This document shows positions 26,401-37,600 of a stretch of DNA of 64,000 nt, piece by piece; position 1 is the first letter of the stretch; every line of letters starts with the position of its first letter. Below the pieces are notes generated by a model that saw only the letters and a program-made list of their open reading frames with translations, was not told where the DNA came from and did not search any database. Source of the DNA: Burhinus oedicnemus (taxonomy: Eukaryota; Chordata; Aves; Charadriiformes; Burhinidae); the NCBI GenBank assembly GCA_008921705.1, contig VFFE01007605.1, positions 2,952,749 to 3,016,748 on the forward strand. The letters run 5' to 3'. Position numbers and translations under genes: made by a program.

Positions 26401-26511
26401 CCCCCACCGCCACCAGGGCAGTCCGGCGCCGCGCTCACCGTTGCTGTAGGGCTGCTGGCCGGCACCGTTCTGCCTGGGGTAGCCGGCGGGGGGCCTGGCG
26501 GGCTGGGCCAT
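3907..26511 (-). CDS. SEC24A: SEC24A, COPII inner-coat cargo adaptor (23 coding exons)
   Basis: Sec24 pairs with Sec23 on ER membranes under Sar1-GTP and binds cargo export signals. Coding exons, in transcript order: 26439-26511, 21099-21620, 18618-18785, 16854-16931, 16358-16524, 15593-15765, 14449-14551, 13515-13641, 13043-13152, 12532-12644, 11776-11894, 11074-11129, 10553-10759, 10100-10220, 9350-9508, 8654-8827, 8132-8242, 7576-7751, 6072-6209, 5299-5403, 5066-5158, 4430-4533, 3907-4021. Every join has GT/AG and keeps frame; the sum is 3312 bp, 1103 aa (human about 1093). The start sits in a perfect Kozak context (GCCGCCATGG). It was assigned to SEC24A rather than B by near-identity along the whole core and by the SAR1B neighbour, as in human 5q31. 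No frameshift or internal stop was seen. Exons 13 and 15 use weak donors (GTCAGA, GTCTGA). Confidence 0.97.
6072..10220 (-). CDS. SEC24A: SEC24A exons 14-19: trunk end, beta-sandwich and helical domains
   Basis: Codes for about residues 673-965. Recognisable blocks are FYKKLALDCSGQQVAVDLF, YLTRKIGFEAVMRIRCTKG, IHTFHGNFFVRSTDLLSLP, DAGYAVQMSVEESLTD, LSDARDALVNAVIDSLSAY and SLRLFPLYVLALLKQ. These match the beta-sandwich and helical segments of Sec24. In the family, part of the cargo-signal binding surface lies here. Exon 15 splices at AAAG with donor GTCTGA, which is weak but is required by the frame. Confidence 0.94.
10553..13152 (-). CDS. SEC24A: SEC24A exons 9-13: trunk domain (vWA-like)
   Basis: Codes for roughly residues 470-672. 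It includes NPVTRVYGEPHKRPEVQ, the trunk strand motif VYLFVFDVSHNAVETG, KIGFITFDSTIHFYS and SALGPALQAAFKLMSP. In the family the trunk contacts Sec23 and supports cargo pockets. Exon 12 is only 56 bp. Exon 13 ends with AAG followed by the weak donor GTCAGA; the frame into exon 14 confirms it. Confidence 0.94.
13515..13641 (-). CDS. SEC24A: SEC24A exon 8: zinc-finger domain
   Basis: Codes for residues 429-470. Four cysteines in two CxxC pairs (C441, C444 in RCRSC and C462, C465 in WKCNLC) form the Sec23/Sec24 zinc finger. The acceptor is TTTTCCAG and the donor GTAGGT. All zinc ligands are present. Confidence 0.95.
14050..14069. repeat. 20-bp perfect palindrome in SEC24A intron 7
   Basis: TAATTCTTAATTAAGAATTA reads the same on both strands. 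Its centre TTAATTAA contains paired TAAT cores of the homeodomain type. It lies in the intron between exons 8 and 7 (13642-14448). The function is unknown. Confidence 0.6.
14449..26511 (-). CDS. SEC24A: SEC24A exons 1-7: Pro/Gln/Gly-rich N-terminal region
   Basis: Codes for residues 1 to about 428. Exon 1 gives only 24 residues, MAQPARPPAGYPRQNG and onward, shorter than I recall for the human N-terminus. Exon 2 (522 bp) is the longest and is rich in Pro, Gln, Ser and Gly. Exon 3 carries proline runs such as GPPPVGGPPL. This region is disordered in the family and varies between species. Exons 5-7 hold better conserved stretches (SVGYSYPALPPGYQN, VPNLHEDIQKLNCNP and LLNKAKLPLGLLLHPF) that lead into the folded core. 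Confidence 0.93.
14552..15592 (-). other. SEC24A: SEC24A intron 6
   Basis: About 1 kb of AT-rich intron. Short frames on either strand have no recognisable domain. No repeat family was recognised. Confidence 0.6.
16932..18617 (-). other. SEC24A: SEC24A intron 3
   Basis: About 1.7 kb without recognisable coding or RNA genes. The frames at 17793-18002 (+) and 17844-18116 (-) overlap on opposite strands and look like chance. Confidence 0.6.
18786..21098 (-). other. SEC24A: SEC24A intron 2
   Basis: About 2.3 kb of AT-rich intron. I see only short chance frames and purine-rich tracts near 19700-19740. Confidence 0.6.
21621..26438 (-). other. SEC24A: SEC24A intron 1
   Basis: The largest intron (4.8 kb), running from exon 1 (donor GTGAGC) to exon 2 (acceptor CTTCCAG). 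It holds a 22-base T homopolymer at 21739-21760 and no recognisable gene. The promoter-proximal end from about 26100 is CpG-rich. Confidence 0.7.
21739..21760. repeat. 22-base T homopolymer
   Basis: Uninterrupted T on the plus strand, within SEC24A intron 1, close to the exon 2 acceptor. Simple sequence. Confidence 0.85.
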
Positions 26512-26643
26512 GGCGGCGGGCTCGGCTCGGCTCGACTCGGAGGTGCCGCCCGTCTGGCGGTGCCCGGCCCAGCTCTGGAGGGAGGAGGAGAGGGACGGCC
26601 CCGCACCGGAACTACCGGGCGGCGCGCGCAGGCGCACAGCGTA

Positions 26644-26659
26644 CACGTGGCACTTCCGG
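26644..26659. promoter_or_regulatory. Adjacent E-box (CACGTG) and ETS (ACTTCCGG) sites
   Basis: Two consensus elements two bases apart in the shared promoter. The palindromic CACGTG contains the ACGTG core used by bZIP ER-stress factors as well as bHLH factors. There is no CCAAT at the spacing needed for a full ER-stress element. Binding is inferred. Confidence 0.5.
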
Positions 26660-26899
26660 GAGCGGCGCGCTGCGGCAGTGGGCGGAGCCTGGAGCCTTAA
26701 GGGGACAGGGGTAGGCTCCGGCCGCGCTGCGGGTGGGCCCGCGGCGAGAGGCGGCGCTGCCGGGGGGGAGCCCCGCGGGCCGGGCCGGGCGGAGCGCTGC
26801 GTGGAACCGAACCTCACCTCGGCCGGGGTGCGTGCGGCGCGGCCGGCCGGGCCCGGGAGGAGCCGCCGCGCGGGGGCGGAGCGGGGCGCAGCCGCGGGG

Positions 26900-26955
26900 G
26901 TGCGCGTCAGTGGCAGCGGAGCGGAGCGCCCGCACCTTAGGCTCGGCGGCGGCGG
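26900..26955 (+). other. SAR1B: Proposed SAR1B noncoding exon 1 (3' part) with splice donor
   Basis: The first coding exon of SAR1B starts with a splice acceptor, so an upstream noncoding exon is needed, as in mammals. The best candidate ends at GGCGGCGG followed by the donor GTGAGC at 26956. A second possible donor (GTAG|GTGAAC) lies near 27274. The 5' boundary is not visible; the start given is nominal. Confidence 0.45.
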
Positions 26956-29900
26956 GTGAGCTGGGGGTGGGGGAGGGCCGCGGTGAGGGGTGCTGCCCGC
27001 CTCGGCCTGCCGGGGGCCAGCGGAGGGGCTGGGGGAGCTCCGCAGGGCGTGGGGCCGCCCTCTTATCCCGCCGGGAGCGGCCTCCGGCTTGCGGCTGGGC
27101 CTGGCCGGGAGTCCCTGCGCGGCCGGGGAGGCCGCGGCCTGCGTGGGTCTGCGGGCAGCGCGCCGTGAGGGGCGGCTGGCGGGGGCCGGCGGTCCTTCCC
27201 GTTCCTCTCTTCTGCTCTCTCGGCCCGGGGAGAGCCCTCGGGGCTGGGGGCACCGGCCCGTGTGCCGCCGCCCGGTAGGTGAACCTTTTCACGGGTGTCC
27301 GGCAGCGCCTCTGTAGCCGCGGCTCTACCTCCCTTGGGGGTCTGTGGTGTGGAGGAGCCAGGTGTAAGTATGGCCCCATAACCCCCAGGGGCTCTGCAGC
27401 CTCCTTGTGCAGCTGCCTCTCACCTTCTACCTGTCTGCTAAGGTTTATCCTACTATTATTTCTTAAGAAACTATTACTTTTAAGATGTATTTTTTTTAAT
27501 CAGTAAGTAAATTGCTGCAGTAGGCCCTACACTTAAAATGTGCGCTGAGAACTGGGTTTTGTGAGCCAGGCTGCAGCTGGCCGGCTGCATCAGGTGCCCT
27601 TACGAGCTAGTGTGCGTGTTGCAGTGCCGTCTTCATAGCTAAACGGTTTGCTTTGCTGTTTGAGGTGTGCCTAAGGTCTTTGCTAAATTCAAATATGCTG
27701 TCTCAGAGTAAAAGGTGCGCTATAACTAAATTCAAGACATCTGCCGTACAATATCTAATCTTTCTGGTGTTCATCCCAATTAGTAACAGACCGGTATGAT
27801 GATTACTCTTCTGAAATCTCAAAGCTGACTTGCTATCAAAAAACTGGTTAAAATGTCTGAAGAAAATCTGTGCCGTCAGCTCATTTTCAAACTCGTCCCT
27901 TTCCTCAACTTTTAAAATAATACGTCAAAGTGCAGTTTCATATTGTAGAATAAACGGGACTGTAGAGGGCAGATACTACTTTATTCATGGAGTTTCTTAG
28001 GGATTTTGATTTTTGTTGTCCATAGCCACGTTTTACGATGTTAAAATGATCATATCTGAAATTATAACTTTAGGCAATCGTGTTTAGATCCTACTTGAAA
28101 AACTGCAGATACACCCTTAGCAGTAGATTTCATGCTCTCGCTTGCAGGTTGTGTTTTCAGACATCACTGTGGCTGGGCTGCGGGGTTGGTGCAGTTCGGA
28201 TGGACAGAGGTTTCTTTCCTAGCTCTTGCTGACACTACCCCCCCAGTGCAGCACGGTGCGTTTCCAGTTACTGCCAGAGCTGTTCAGCTTGGGTGTCGCT
28301 GGTTTCTCTTTCCTAATTATTCCAGGAAGGGATTTAAAACTGCCTTGAAAAGCCTGTTATCCTCTCTTATCTAAAGTTTCACAGACTTTGGAAGTAAGCG
28401 CTATTCTAGCTGCTTCAGAAGTGAAATGATGAATTTTCAGCTAGAAAAATGCAGGTCCAGAGTAGGGAAAAAATTCCCTGTTTTTCAGAATATAAAAGAA
28501 ATAAGCGTGAGTGAGTTTACTTGCTGGTTCTTGCTGTCAGCAATGTTCCCTTCAGGAGGCTGGCTCAAGATGTTTTCAAAGCCACTAGGTGGGAATTCCG
28601 CATCCCCATGGTCAGAAGTGGTCCCCAGTGAGCAAATCCATCTCCTTGGCCTATAGAGTGGCTTGCAGGGCTCCACAGGGGTTACGGAATGATACTTTGC
28701 TGATGAAATCCCGTTAAGTTGTTGGAGACGTTTTGAAGCGATAGCCATCTGTTGTCGATGCGATGCTAGAAAACGAACTTTCACATGTTTGTTAAGAAGG
28801 CATGAATAAGTTGGTGATATCTGTAAAAATAGTTGGTATCAAAAAGTTGTCTTGCGTTCAGTACAATTTTTTATTAAAAGCTTATGCCTGCTTGCAACTG
28901 GTTACTTTCAAGGGAACCCTTAAAATAACCTTAAAATAGCATTTTTTTTATTTCTCATGGCTTGTGAACAGTCATTGCCAGAATTCTCATTGTTCTGCTT
29001 TTCTGGTATTTTTAACATGAGCCTGAGAGTTTGAGTCTGAGTATAATGAACATCCTCAGCTCTCCCCTTATTTCGGTATAGCTCCATGACTTGGATGTCT
29101 CAGCAGCGTTAACAACTCTTGATACCAATGCAGAGCCACTACAGCTTTTTAATGCTTTGATTTGACGCTGCTGTGAATTATGTAGTCACTCTTTCATGTG
29201 TGATAAGAGTAGATTTAATATCTCTATTCAAATATTACCAGTGTACCTTTACAATTAGCTGTCCATTTTTTCCCCATTTTAAAAGTATTTACCTTTAAGT
29301 GCTGCCAGCTGATACGGAGGCTGTTCTGGTTGTATTTGGATAGCTCTGGTTCTAACACCACTTTTCTTGTGGCAATGGAAACTTAACCTATATTAATGCC
29401 ACTTCACCTGTGTTTACAGGGTAACCCTGTTCTCACTTTAATCATTAGAATCTTGCCCCTTAAAGTCTTTCCTGTAATGCATAAAGATTTTTTGGTTTGT
29501 CTTGTCCATAAGTTTAATAGATGGAAAAGGTTAATACAGCTGAATGCTGTGAAGTTATTCTCACCTCAGTAATCTGAGCACTTCTCTTACATCACTCTGT
29601 TTACCCTGATTTGCAGGTTATTTGAGTCGATGGTTTTTGTAAGCCCCACAGAGGCTTTTCTCGATCGGTATTTTGCTCAAGCAATAAATAAATCTGCTGA
29701 CGTGTATGTTCTGCCGTGTTTGCTTATTCTTGACCTTTGATTTTTAGCCATGCAAGGGACAGTTTCAGTGGTGACATTGTGTAACTGGGTGTTTATGCCT
29801 TGACAAGCATATTTGATTTGGGTTCTTAAAATCTGTGCCTGTTGCAACTGATCAGTAGCTTGGAGTAATGTAGGATGTGGGTGAGGGTTTCGGGGTTAGT

Positions 29901-31649
29901 CGTGGAGAAACCAAGGAATCCTAGCACTTTGTTGTCTTCAACCAGGGAGGTGAATGTGGGCTGAAAAGATTTTGTTCCAGTGCAAACAAACGTAACTGGA
30001 GTATTCTTTCCTCCTCTCTCCATGCTACCTTTCTGTGATACACCTGTTGTTGTGTAGTGGAGAAACTCAGTTCGTTGCTATGAGTGTAGTTGCTAAGACA
30101 GATGTCTGGCTGTTGATCTGGTTCTGGCCTGTGTTTCGACTACTATGTCCTGAGCTGCCCTAAAGTCATCTTGTGACCCCCCAAAGTACTGCTGCATTGT
30201 CAAAACGAGTGTGGCAGGACAGCCTCCAGCAGCGTGGATGCCTCTGCCAGCTGCACTTAGCAGTGCAGTCCAGTTTCTCGAGGACAGTCAGACTCCAATG
30301 TCCCCTGATGTTAGCAGGGGTTACGTGCTCCGGTGGGAATTAGCTGGCTGTATGCTTCTGAGGATGTTGCCCTTTAGTCTTTCAAGAGGTTTTCATGCTA
30401 GATACTAATTCACCATGTCAAATTGGTGCTTTTAGTGTGATTATCCTCACTTCAGATAATGAGGAAATTAAGCAATTAATTTCTTAGCTTTCATCTTATG
30501 GCTGTGCAGTGAACCTAGCAATGGCTTTATTCTTGCACCCCAAAGCATCGCTTTGGCAGTAGCGGCGGTTTTTCCTCTGTGCTACCTGTCTTCCCGAGTG
30601 CTCGAGGTGTGCCAAAGCTTCCCTGACACCTCAGCCGTGGGGAAGTTTGGAAGCAGCCCTGTCTTCAGTGGCAGAGCGTATGTTTTTGGGGCAGGAACAA
30701 CTGAATTCATCGGTCTGTGCAATCCGTCTTGGCCACTTGCTTCTTTCCCAGGGATGAGCACAGGGGCGTTATGTTTTTTTTTTTTTAACTGTACCACAAA
30801 GAAAGGGTACTTCCGGAGTAGCGGAGCTGCATCCTGGTAGCAAGGGGTGTCCTGCCTGTGATGGTTGACTGACGTTGGCTCATGGTTGTATGGCACAACT
30901 AGAGTGTTGGTTATAGTCATCTTGGCTGCCACTCAGCTCATCCTTCTGTTCTTAAATCTAAGCTGAAGGAATTCAGTGGGAAACGTGGTGTTCTAGAGTT
31001 CTTTTTTAAAAAATAAGCTTTGCATTTAACACTTAAATTGTGGCAGCCTGTGCAGGACAGTACAGGAGGTAATGGTGTTTGAATGGCAATTCCAGTGCTT
31101 TGTGCTAAGTAATTGTTTCCCATTACTAGCTAAACAGGCAAGTATGTACAGACAGTAGGGGTTTATTTGGTATCAAACTTCTCAGGATTCAACTTCCCAA
31201 AACTTCTTCACCTCTTATTGCCCCTACTTTAAACCCCAGCAGTTCCCGGGGCGGCTGGAGCACTGACTCTGCCCTGACACCCCTCTATTGCCCCCTCAAA
31301 AGTGCCACTTTTTCCCTATTGAAAAGTTAATGTGAAGATCCCATGTGAAATCTTCAGTGGAACATCACTCACCTCTACCAAACTCTCCTTAAGATAAAAA
31401 TATTTTCACTTCTTGCAAAGACTTCTGTCCACGTAGCATTTTCCAGGGTGGGGGAGGCAGGCAGTGAGGGGAAGGTCTTTGCTGTGGAATCAGAAGGTCT
31501 GGATTCTGTTTTCCATTTCTACACTAATTTTTAATGCATTGCAGGGTCACTGTTTTTCACCCAGGACTTTGAATTACTTTTGCTACCTATAAATATTTTA
31601 CAATGTTTAATGTGCTGTTGTGACAGATCTTATTTTCTGTTTATTTCAG
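26956..31649 (+). other. SAR1B: SAR1B intron 1
   Basis: About 4.7 kb. The first 350 bp are CpG-rich promoter flank; the rest is ordinary intronic sequence. No repeats of known family and no coding exon were recognised. Confidence 0.6.
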
Positions 31650-31665
31650 ACTATAAGATTCAGAT

Positions 31666-34600
31666 ATGGCTTTCATATTTGATTGGATTTACAGTGGTTT
31701 CAGTAGCGTATTACAGTTTTTAGGTAAGTCTTTATTGTTTGGATTTTTTTCTTTCTGTTATTCTTGTATAAAATGTCTGTTCACCTCTTATCTTCAAACA
31801 TAGCTGCTGGTTAAATAATAATATTTGTTTTGGTGTATATTCAGTAACACTCAAAAGTTTCACTTATCAATACTGAGTATTTCCAGAGTCTGCTTTCCAC
31901 TCAATCTTTCATTAATTCTTTAACCTCTTGAAAAATTACATTTTCTTTCATGAACATAATAGGTTTGATTTTTTTTTTTTTTTTTAAATCTCCTCCCCCG
32001 TCATACTACATTTAAATTGGTGTAATTCAGTTAACTTTTATGGAGTTTCTCCTGATTTTTCTCTGCCATGAAGAACTGAACTCAGTTATTTTAGGTCAGT
32101 TCTTTTGCACATGAAGATATCACTTGAGAATCTAAATAGGAGGAATGGTCTACAAAAAAATAGTGCCAGATATTGAAGCCCTCACTCATGTTCAGCAGTG
32201 CGTTATTTTGTGACTGATGTCACTGAAATCAGTGTGAGACTTCACTGGCATCTGCTGAAGAGCCTCAGGAAAGTATTCCCTAGCCAAAAGAGTCTGCAAT
32301 CCGTATTGATCCAAGGTGAAATATTAGCTTATGGAAAACAGGGCGGGGGGGGGGGTAACCCCACCCTCCCACTGCCCCCAAAAAAACCCAAACCCCAAAA
32401 CCACAGGAGGAAGGCGAGTGATAGGGTACCAAAAAGAGGAATGGAAGTTGCAGATCACACAGGTAAGAGGCACAATTTACAAGTTCCGAGGATTTTATTG
32501 AAGCGGATAAAAAGCATTTGAGATTAATGAATCATGGCAAGCTGTGCCACCTGCCTTTTATCAGTTGAAAGTTTAAACTTTTTTGCTGAATGTTAGACCC
32601 TTGGACTACTATCAAAATATTAGCCAGTGAAATTTTAACTAAGTTGACTAATCTTTCTTATCTCTTTTTACTTAGCTGAGCAGTGATTGTTGCACGCTAG
32701 CCCACTTTCCCATTCCTGTGCACACAAAGTCTAATTCTGGTGAAAGATACAGGAGCTTGAAGTAGGAAGGAGAATTACTTTCAATATGTCCCTTTTATTC
32801 TAGAAGAAACGCTTTCTCTTTTCATTCTCATTTACATTTAAAGTTGAAGGGGGTTGATTATAACGTTTGAGAAACTCCTTGTAGTTCCCTGTGCTGTCCT
32901 GTCAGCAGGCTGATAAGAACACTTTATGAAGTACATCTTTGTACACATATACTTCTAGAATGCCCAAAGAGTCTTTTTATATATATATATATGAACTCTG
33001 GTCTTGGTGTAGCTAATAGCCGAAGTATTGCTGCTTGTCCGTCTTGCATTTCTATCAAAGACACTTGGGAAATGTGAAGTGTTTAAGAGAAAGCACCAGC
33101 ACCTGATTTGGGAGCCAAGGCTCCTGAATGTCCAGGCTGAGAGTGGCAAAAAATACTGTTTTAGTAGGGTTTTGATTAACTCATAAGGTAAGTGTGAATT
33201 GGAGTTTCCCCTATGGCATAAGTTAATATACAAAAATGTTTGTCCACTCCTTCTTTCTCTGTAAATGTATACTTTCTCTTCCACTCTGTAGTTTAATAGT
33301 TAATACGTTTTTGGGCATGGGAAAAGGTGAGTTTGGGAAGAGTTGTGTTTGAAAGCACTGTGAAGACACTCTGCTGTACTTGTAGTAATAAAGATCATTA
33401 ATGAAATAAGCTGAGGAATGTGAAAGAATTCCTGCAAGTTACAAAACATGTCATGCTGGAATGCGATCCCAGAGATTAGCTTAAAGGCAGGGGGAGAGGT
33501 GAGCAAACAGCGGCGGTGTAAAGGTCGGTCAGGCAGAGGCACGTATGCCCCTGTAATGCTGCAGCATTGATGGGGCTGTCTGAGCAGCCACGTGTGCCAC
33601 AGCATGGCTTAAAATCCCACCAAATAAACCACATATGAGGATAAAACGTTAGATAAGAAGGAAAAATGAGGGCTTCGGAAACTGATGCTACTGGCTCACT
33701 CTGCTGCCCGCTGACCTCCTCATGTAGAGAGACCCAGGGCAGCTGTCGGTGCGCCCTTGGGACGGGTACCGGCCGCTTGCCTGCGGCCCTGAGGCACGGC
33801 GCAGGGTGTTGGTACGTAGTCTGCAGGTCGGGAGGGTTGGCTGTGCTTGCAGCTAAGTGTTGGGACTGCAGCGATGGGACGGTTGAGCTTTAACAGTAAA
33901 ACCTGGTTATGTACTTCACAAAATGTTTTTTTTTATCATCGCAGTGGCAGTAAAATAAACTTTTTTTCAGCGTATGAAAGGGGCCTACAAGAAACCTGGA
34001 GAGAGACTTTTTACAAGGGCCTGTAGTGATAGGATGAGGGGTGATGGCTTCAAACTGGAAGAGGAGAGATTTAGATTAGATCTTGGGAAGAAATTGTTTA
34101 CTCTGAGGGTGGTGAGGCACTGGCCCAGGTTGCCCAGAGAAGCTGTGGCTGCCCCATCCCTGGAGGTGTTCAAGGCCAGATTGGACGGGGCTTTGAGCAA
34201 CCTGGTCTAGTGGGAGGTGGCAGGGGGGTTGGAACTAGATGGTCTTTAAGGTCCCTTCCAACCCAAACCATTCTATGATATTGCAAAGTACCACAATGCT
34301 GTGATATTATATAGTAAAAGGTCCTGATGATGTAAAACCTTCCACATTGCAGTATTTGGCTGTATTTTGCAATTCTTTTCACACAGAAGAGAGAATTCTA
34401 TTAGGAACATAGTTCAGTTTTGCTTTTGAAGAAATGTAATTTGAGCGTATACGTATATCTGTTTCCTTGCCCTCTGCTGTAAGTGTTCTGTCGTCTTCAG
34501 CACTCGTGAAGGCTGTGGGATCCGTAGCGGTTCCTAAGGAGATGTGCAGTGTGTAGTATCCAGCCACAGCTCTTTGAAGAGGGAATAAGGGAAGATTTTC

Positions 34601-37600
34601 TCCTTAAAAAAGGCAAAGCTAAGAGTCACTTACTTCAGTAGTTTTTCAGTACAGAACGTGGTTTTTTTTTTTTTCTTTTCTTAAATGAAATTTGTCTTAA
34701 AAGTGTTTTACTTTGAATGTCGATCAGTTTGAAGCAGTGAAAAATAATTCTGGCATAGGATGCAGTGTTGGCATGTTCAAGAGAATCACCCCTTGATAAC
34801 CTCAAACTTAAGAAAATATGGTGTTCATGTTGTACGCATCCTTCCTCTCCTTCGCAGCAACTGTTGCATTTACTGGGGTTACAAGTAGAGGAAAAAAGGG
34901 GAAAAGGCATTTTTTGTAAAGATGTCAATCAGTGAAAATAACATTTCTTATTCCTGTTATGAAAGCATTACCACATGACAGCAAGTTTGTCAGAATTGTC
35001 CTGGCAATGCCATTCAGGATCTAATCGTACAATTTAGCTGGGGGTAGGGGTGAATGTTACTTTTTGTCAAAATAATATATGAACCAACAGAAAAGAATTC
35101 ATACATACACTAATTGTGACTATTGACTTAGAAACTAATTTCTCTGTAATATACCCCATTGAGGTCTGAACTTCATTTTTTGCCTCAAACAACCTTTTTG
35201 TCATAATTGGAGGTAGCTGAGCAACCCACCCTCTGTCCAGGTCCATTTTTGAGACCTGCTGTCAGTGCTGTACCCACACGCCTCCCTTCTCACTGCCTGT
35301 GAGCAAAACTGCCCTTTTGCTTGGGCAGAGTAAGCTACATTGGCAAAATTTAGTTCTGTTTTGTTGGGGTTTTCCTAAGATAATGTAAATGCATTTACAG
35401 GAGCGACACATTTACATCAGTTGTGTGCCGCTCCTGCTAAGCATCCCATAAGCCGCACACGGACGTGTAGTTTAGCAGGCACATGAGCAAGTGTGAATGT
35501 AGTTTGTACAAGTAGGAGAACATGGATAAAGGGCATTGATAAAGTGCACGGTGGAGCTTGGCTGGTCTGTATTTTGTACTGTGACTGTAACACTTTGTTC
35601 CTGGGAGCAAACTCATCTCACGCGCTAGAAACGAACTCTTGCTGATTTAACTGGTTATTCACTAGGTCCTGCTTTGTTCTAGGACTGTACAAGAAATCGG
35701 GCAAACTAGTGTTTCTTGGACTGGACAATGCTGGAAAAACTACACTGCTGCACATGCTCAAAGATGACAGACTGGGACAACATGTCCCCACGTTACACCC
35801 CAGTAAGTTAATATTGCTGGTTCCATAGCTAGAAAGTATTTAAAGAATCGTAGGAAAAGCAGGATCTGATTGTAAGCGGTAAGACCAACAGTGTAACTGG
35901 GGAGAAACAGGAATTTCTGGGATTGCAATCCGTAGGTAGTTCGAGTAATATTCAAACAAAAGTGTGTAGGATAGTTCAATGTGGTTTATTTAAAATTGAG
36001 GAGAAAAACAAGCAGAGTGATGGAGCTGAGAGCGTAGATTACAGAAGCTGTGGGAAATCAGGGCTTGCAATATTTGTGAGCGGCTTCTCTGTGTAGCTGG
36101 AAAATTACCATTTGTGTACACTGTTTTGGAGTTTTTGGCTCAGAGGTTGCCATGTAATTGTTATCCTGGTAGCTTCACAGGAGAAAATGTTCAATACAGG
36201 TTAAAAATGTGGATTGGTGAAGTCTGGTAAGGAGGTGAGAAATTGGGAAAGCATGTGAAGAGGAGAAACCTTGAACAGTATTGTATGTGAAATGCCATCT
36301 TTTTGGCAAAACAGATGCCAGAGCCAACTGATGCTTGTCTAGTGTGTAGGGATAAGTAATGTATGAATATTCTCTGTTATTCTTAGCATTATAGATATTT
36401 CATATGTGTTTTAATGGTTAATAGCATTTTGTTGTTAAACAAATGTCATTGATTTTGAGAGAAAATGTGTTGCTGTGATTTGTTTCTTAAGTAACAAAAC
36501 GCTGAAAAAACCCAAGAGAGAAAGTAAAATCTACATCTTAGAAGGTTAGACTGTTCCAATGCACTGCATAATCTTCACAGAGAACATAATTCTGTGTATT
36601 TCTAGCATCAGAAGAGCTGACAATTGCTGGCATGACTTTCACTACCTTCGATCTGGGTGGGCATGCTCAAGGTAAGAGAATACGTTGACTCACTTCACTG
36701 AACTGAGTTAGAGTTGTCCACAGTCAGTTTCGGATCAGAAATATGACCCTGCTGCAGAGACCAACTTCCCACACTCTTTTTGACAGTATAAAAAATGTTC
36801 GCTGCTCTGTTGTCTGTCTCCACCGTTTATCACAAATCCCAGATACAATTTGGCAAGAGCTGCAGTAGAGAATAGATTTTTGATGGGTGTCTGTATTTTG
36901 AAGAGGAATCCGTACTTTGAATCACTTACATTTACCTTTAAGCTTTATGCTTCAAACTTACCTTTGTTGACATAATTCTTGGGGAAACGCAACAAGTTCC
37001 AGTACATCACGTGGGATAGAGTGGCGATAACAGTAAAGGGAATGATACTTTTTCCTCCATTATTTCAAGTTTTGTAAAATGTGAAATTGTATCTTGAAGA
37101 TTGGCAACATAAGATAAGACTTCAAAAAAACCTGTTGCTTCTTAATTACTGATGTGCATCACTCTGAATTTGGGGATAATTTCCTTTTGTTTTTAATTCA
37201 CATCTTCCCTGTAGCTCGCAGAGTGTGGAAAAACTATCTGCCTGCGATTAATGGCATTGTGTTCTTGGTCGACTGTGCAGATCATGAAAGATTGCTTGAA
37301 TCAAAAGAAGAACTTGATGTAAGTTTAAATACGTTTTTGAAAGTTTTAACTTCTAAGAAATAAGCAGGATTAAATTCCCAGTATCCAACAGAGCTCTGCT
37401 GCCACCTGGACATGAGTAGTAGCAATTTGACCTTTTATATTCTAAATTAATCTCTCCTCCTTTCTCCTTTCCTTTGTAGTCACTAATGACAGATGAAACT
37501 ATTGCAAATGTGCCTATCCTCATTCTTGGTAACAAGATTGACAGACCTGAAGCCATTAGTGAAGAGAGGTTACGAGAGATGTTTGGTCTGTATGGCCAGA

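Larger units (their letters stand above)
26512..26955. promoter_or_regulatory. Shared divergent promoter of SEC24A (-) and SAR1B (+)
   Basis: Only about 444 bp lie between the SEC24A start codon and the proposed SAR1B exon 1 donor, so both transcription starts must fall in or near this gap. Visible sites are an ETS/GABP-type ACTTCCGG at 26652-26659, an E-box CACGTG at 26644-26649, an NRF1-like GCGCAGGCGCA at 26626-26636 and a GC box (GGGCGG) near 26680. No TATA box was seen. ETS and NRF1 sites are common in bidirectional CpG promoters. Start sites are inferred. Confidence 0.75.
26100..27330. promoter_or_regulatory. CpG island over the SEC24A/SAR1B promoter
   Basis: An abrupt switch from AT-rich flanks to very GC- and CpG-rich sequence, with many CGG/GCG runs. 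It covers SEC24A exon 1, the gap between the genes and the proposed SAR1B exon 1. CpG islands of this kind mark housekeeping vertebrate promoters. The long open frames on both strands here follow from the lack of AT-rich stop codons and are not genes. Confidence 0.85.
31724..35682 (+). other. SAR1B: SAR1B intron 2
   Basis: About 4 kb. It contains an 11-base G run (32345-32355), a (TA)n run at 32978-32992 and a 5'-truncated CR1 at about 33972-34280. No exon was recognised. Confidence 0.6.

Noticed and set aside
26644..26649. A complete ER-stress response element (CCAAT-N9-CCACG)
   Set aside because: CCACG is present on the minus strand, but no CCAAT lies at the required distance. Only the ACGTG core can be claimed.
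26179..27379. Several long open frames on both strands (up to about 270 codons)
   Set aside because: They lie in the CpG island, where stop codons are rare. They overlap each other on opposite strands, are Pro/Arg/Gly/Ala-only in composition, and only the 24-codon SEC24A exon 1 has splice and homology support.
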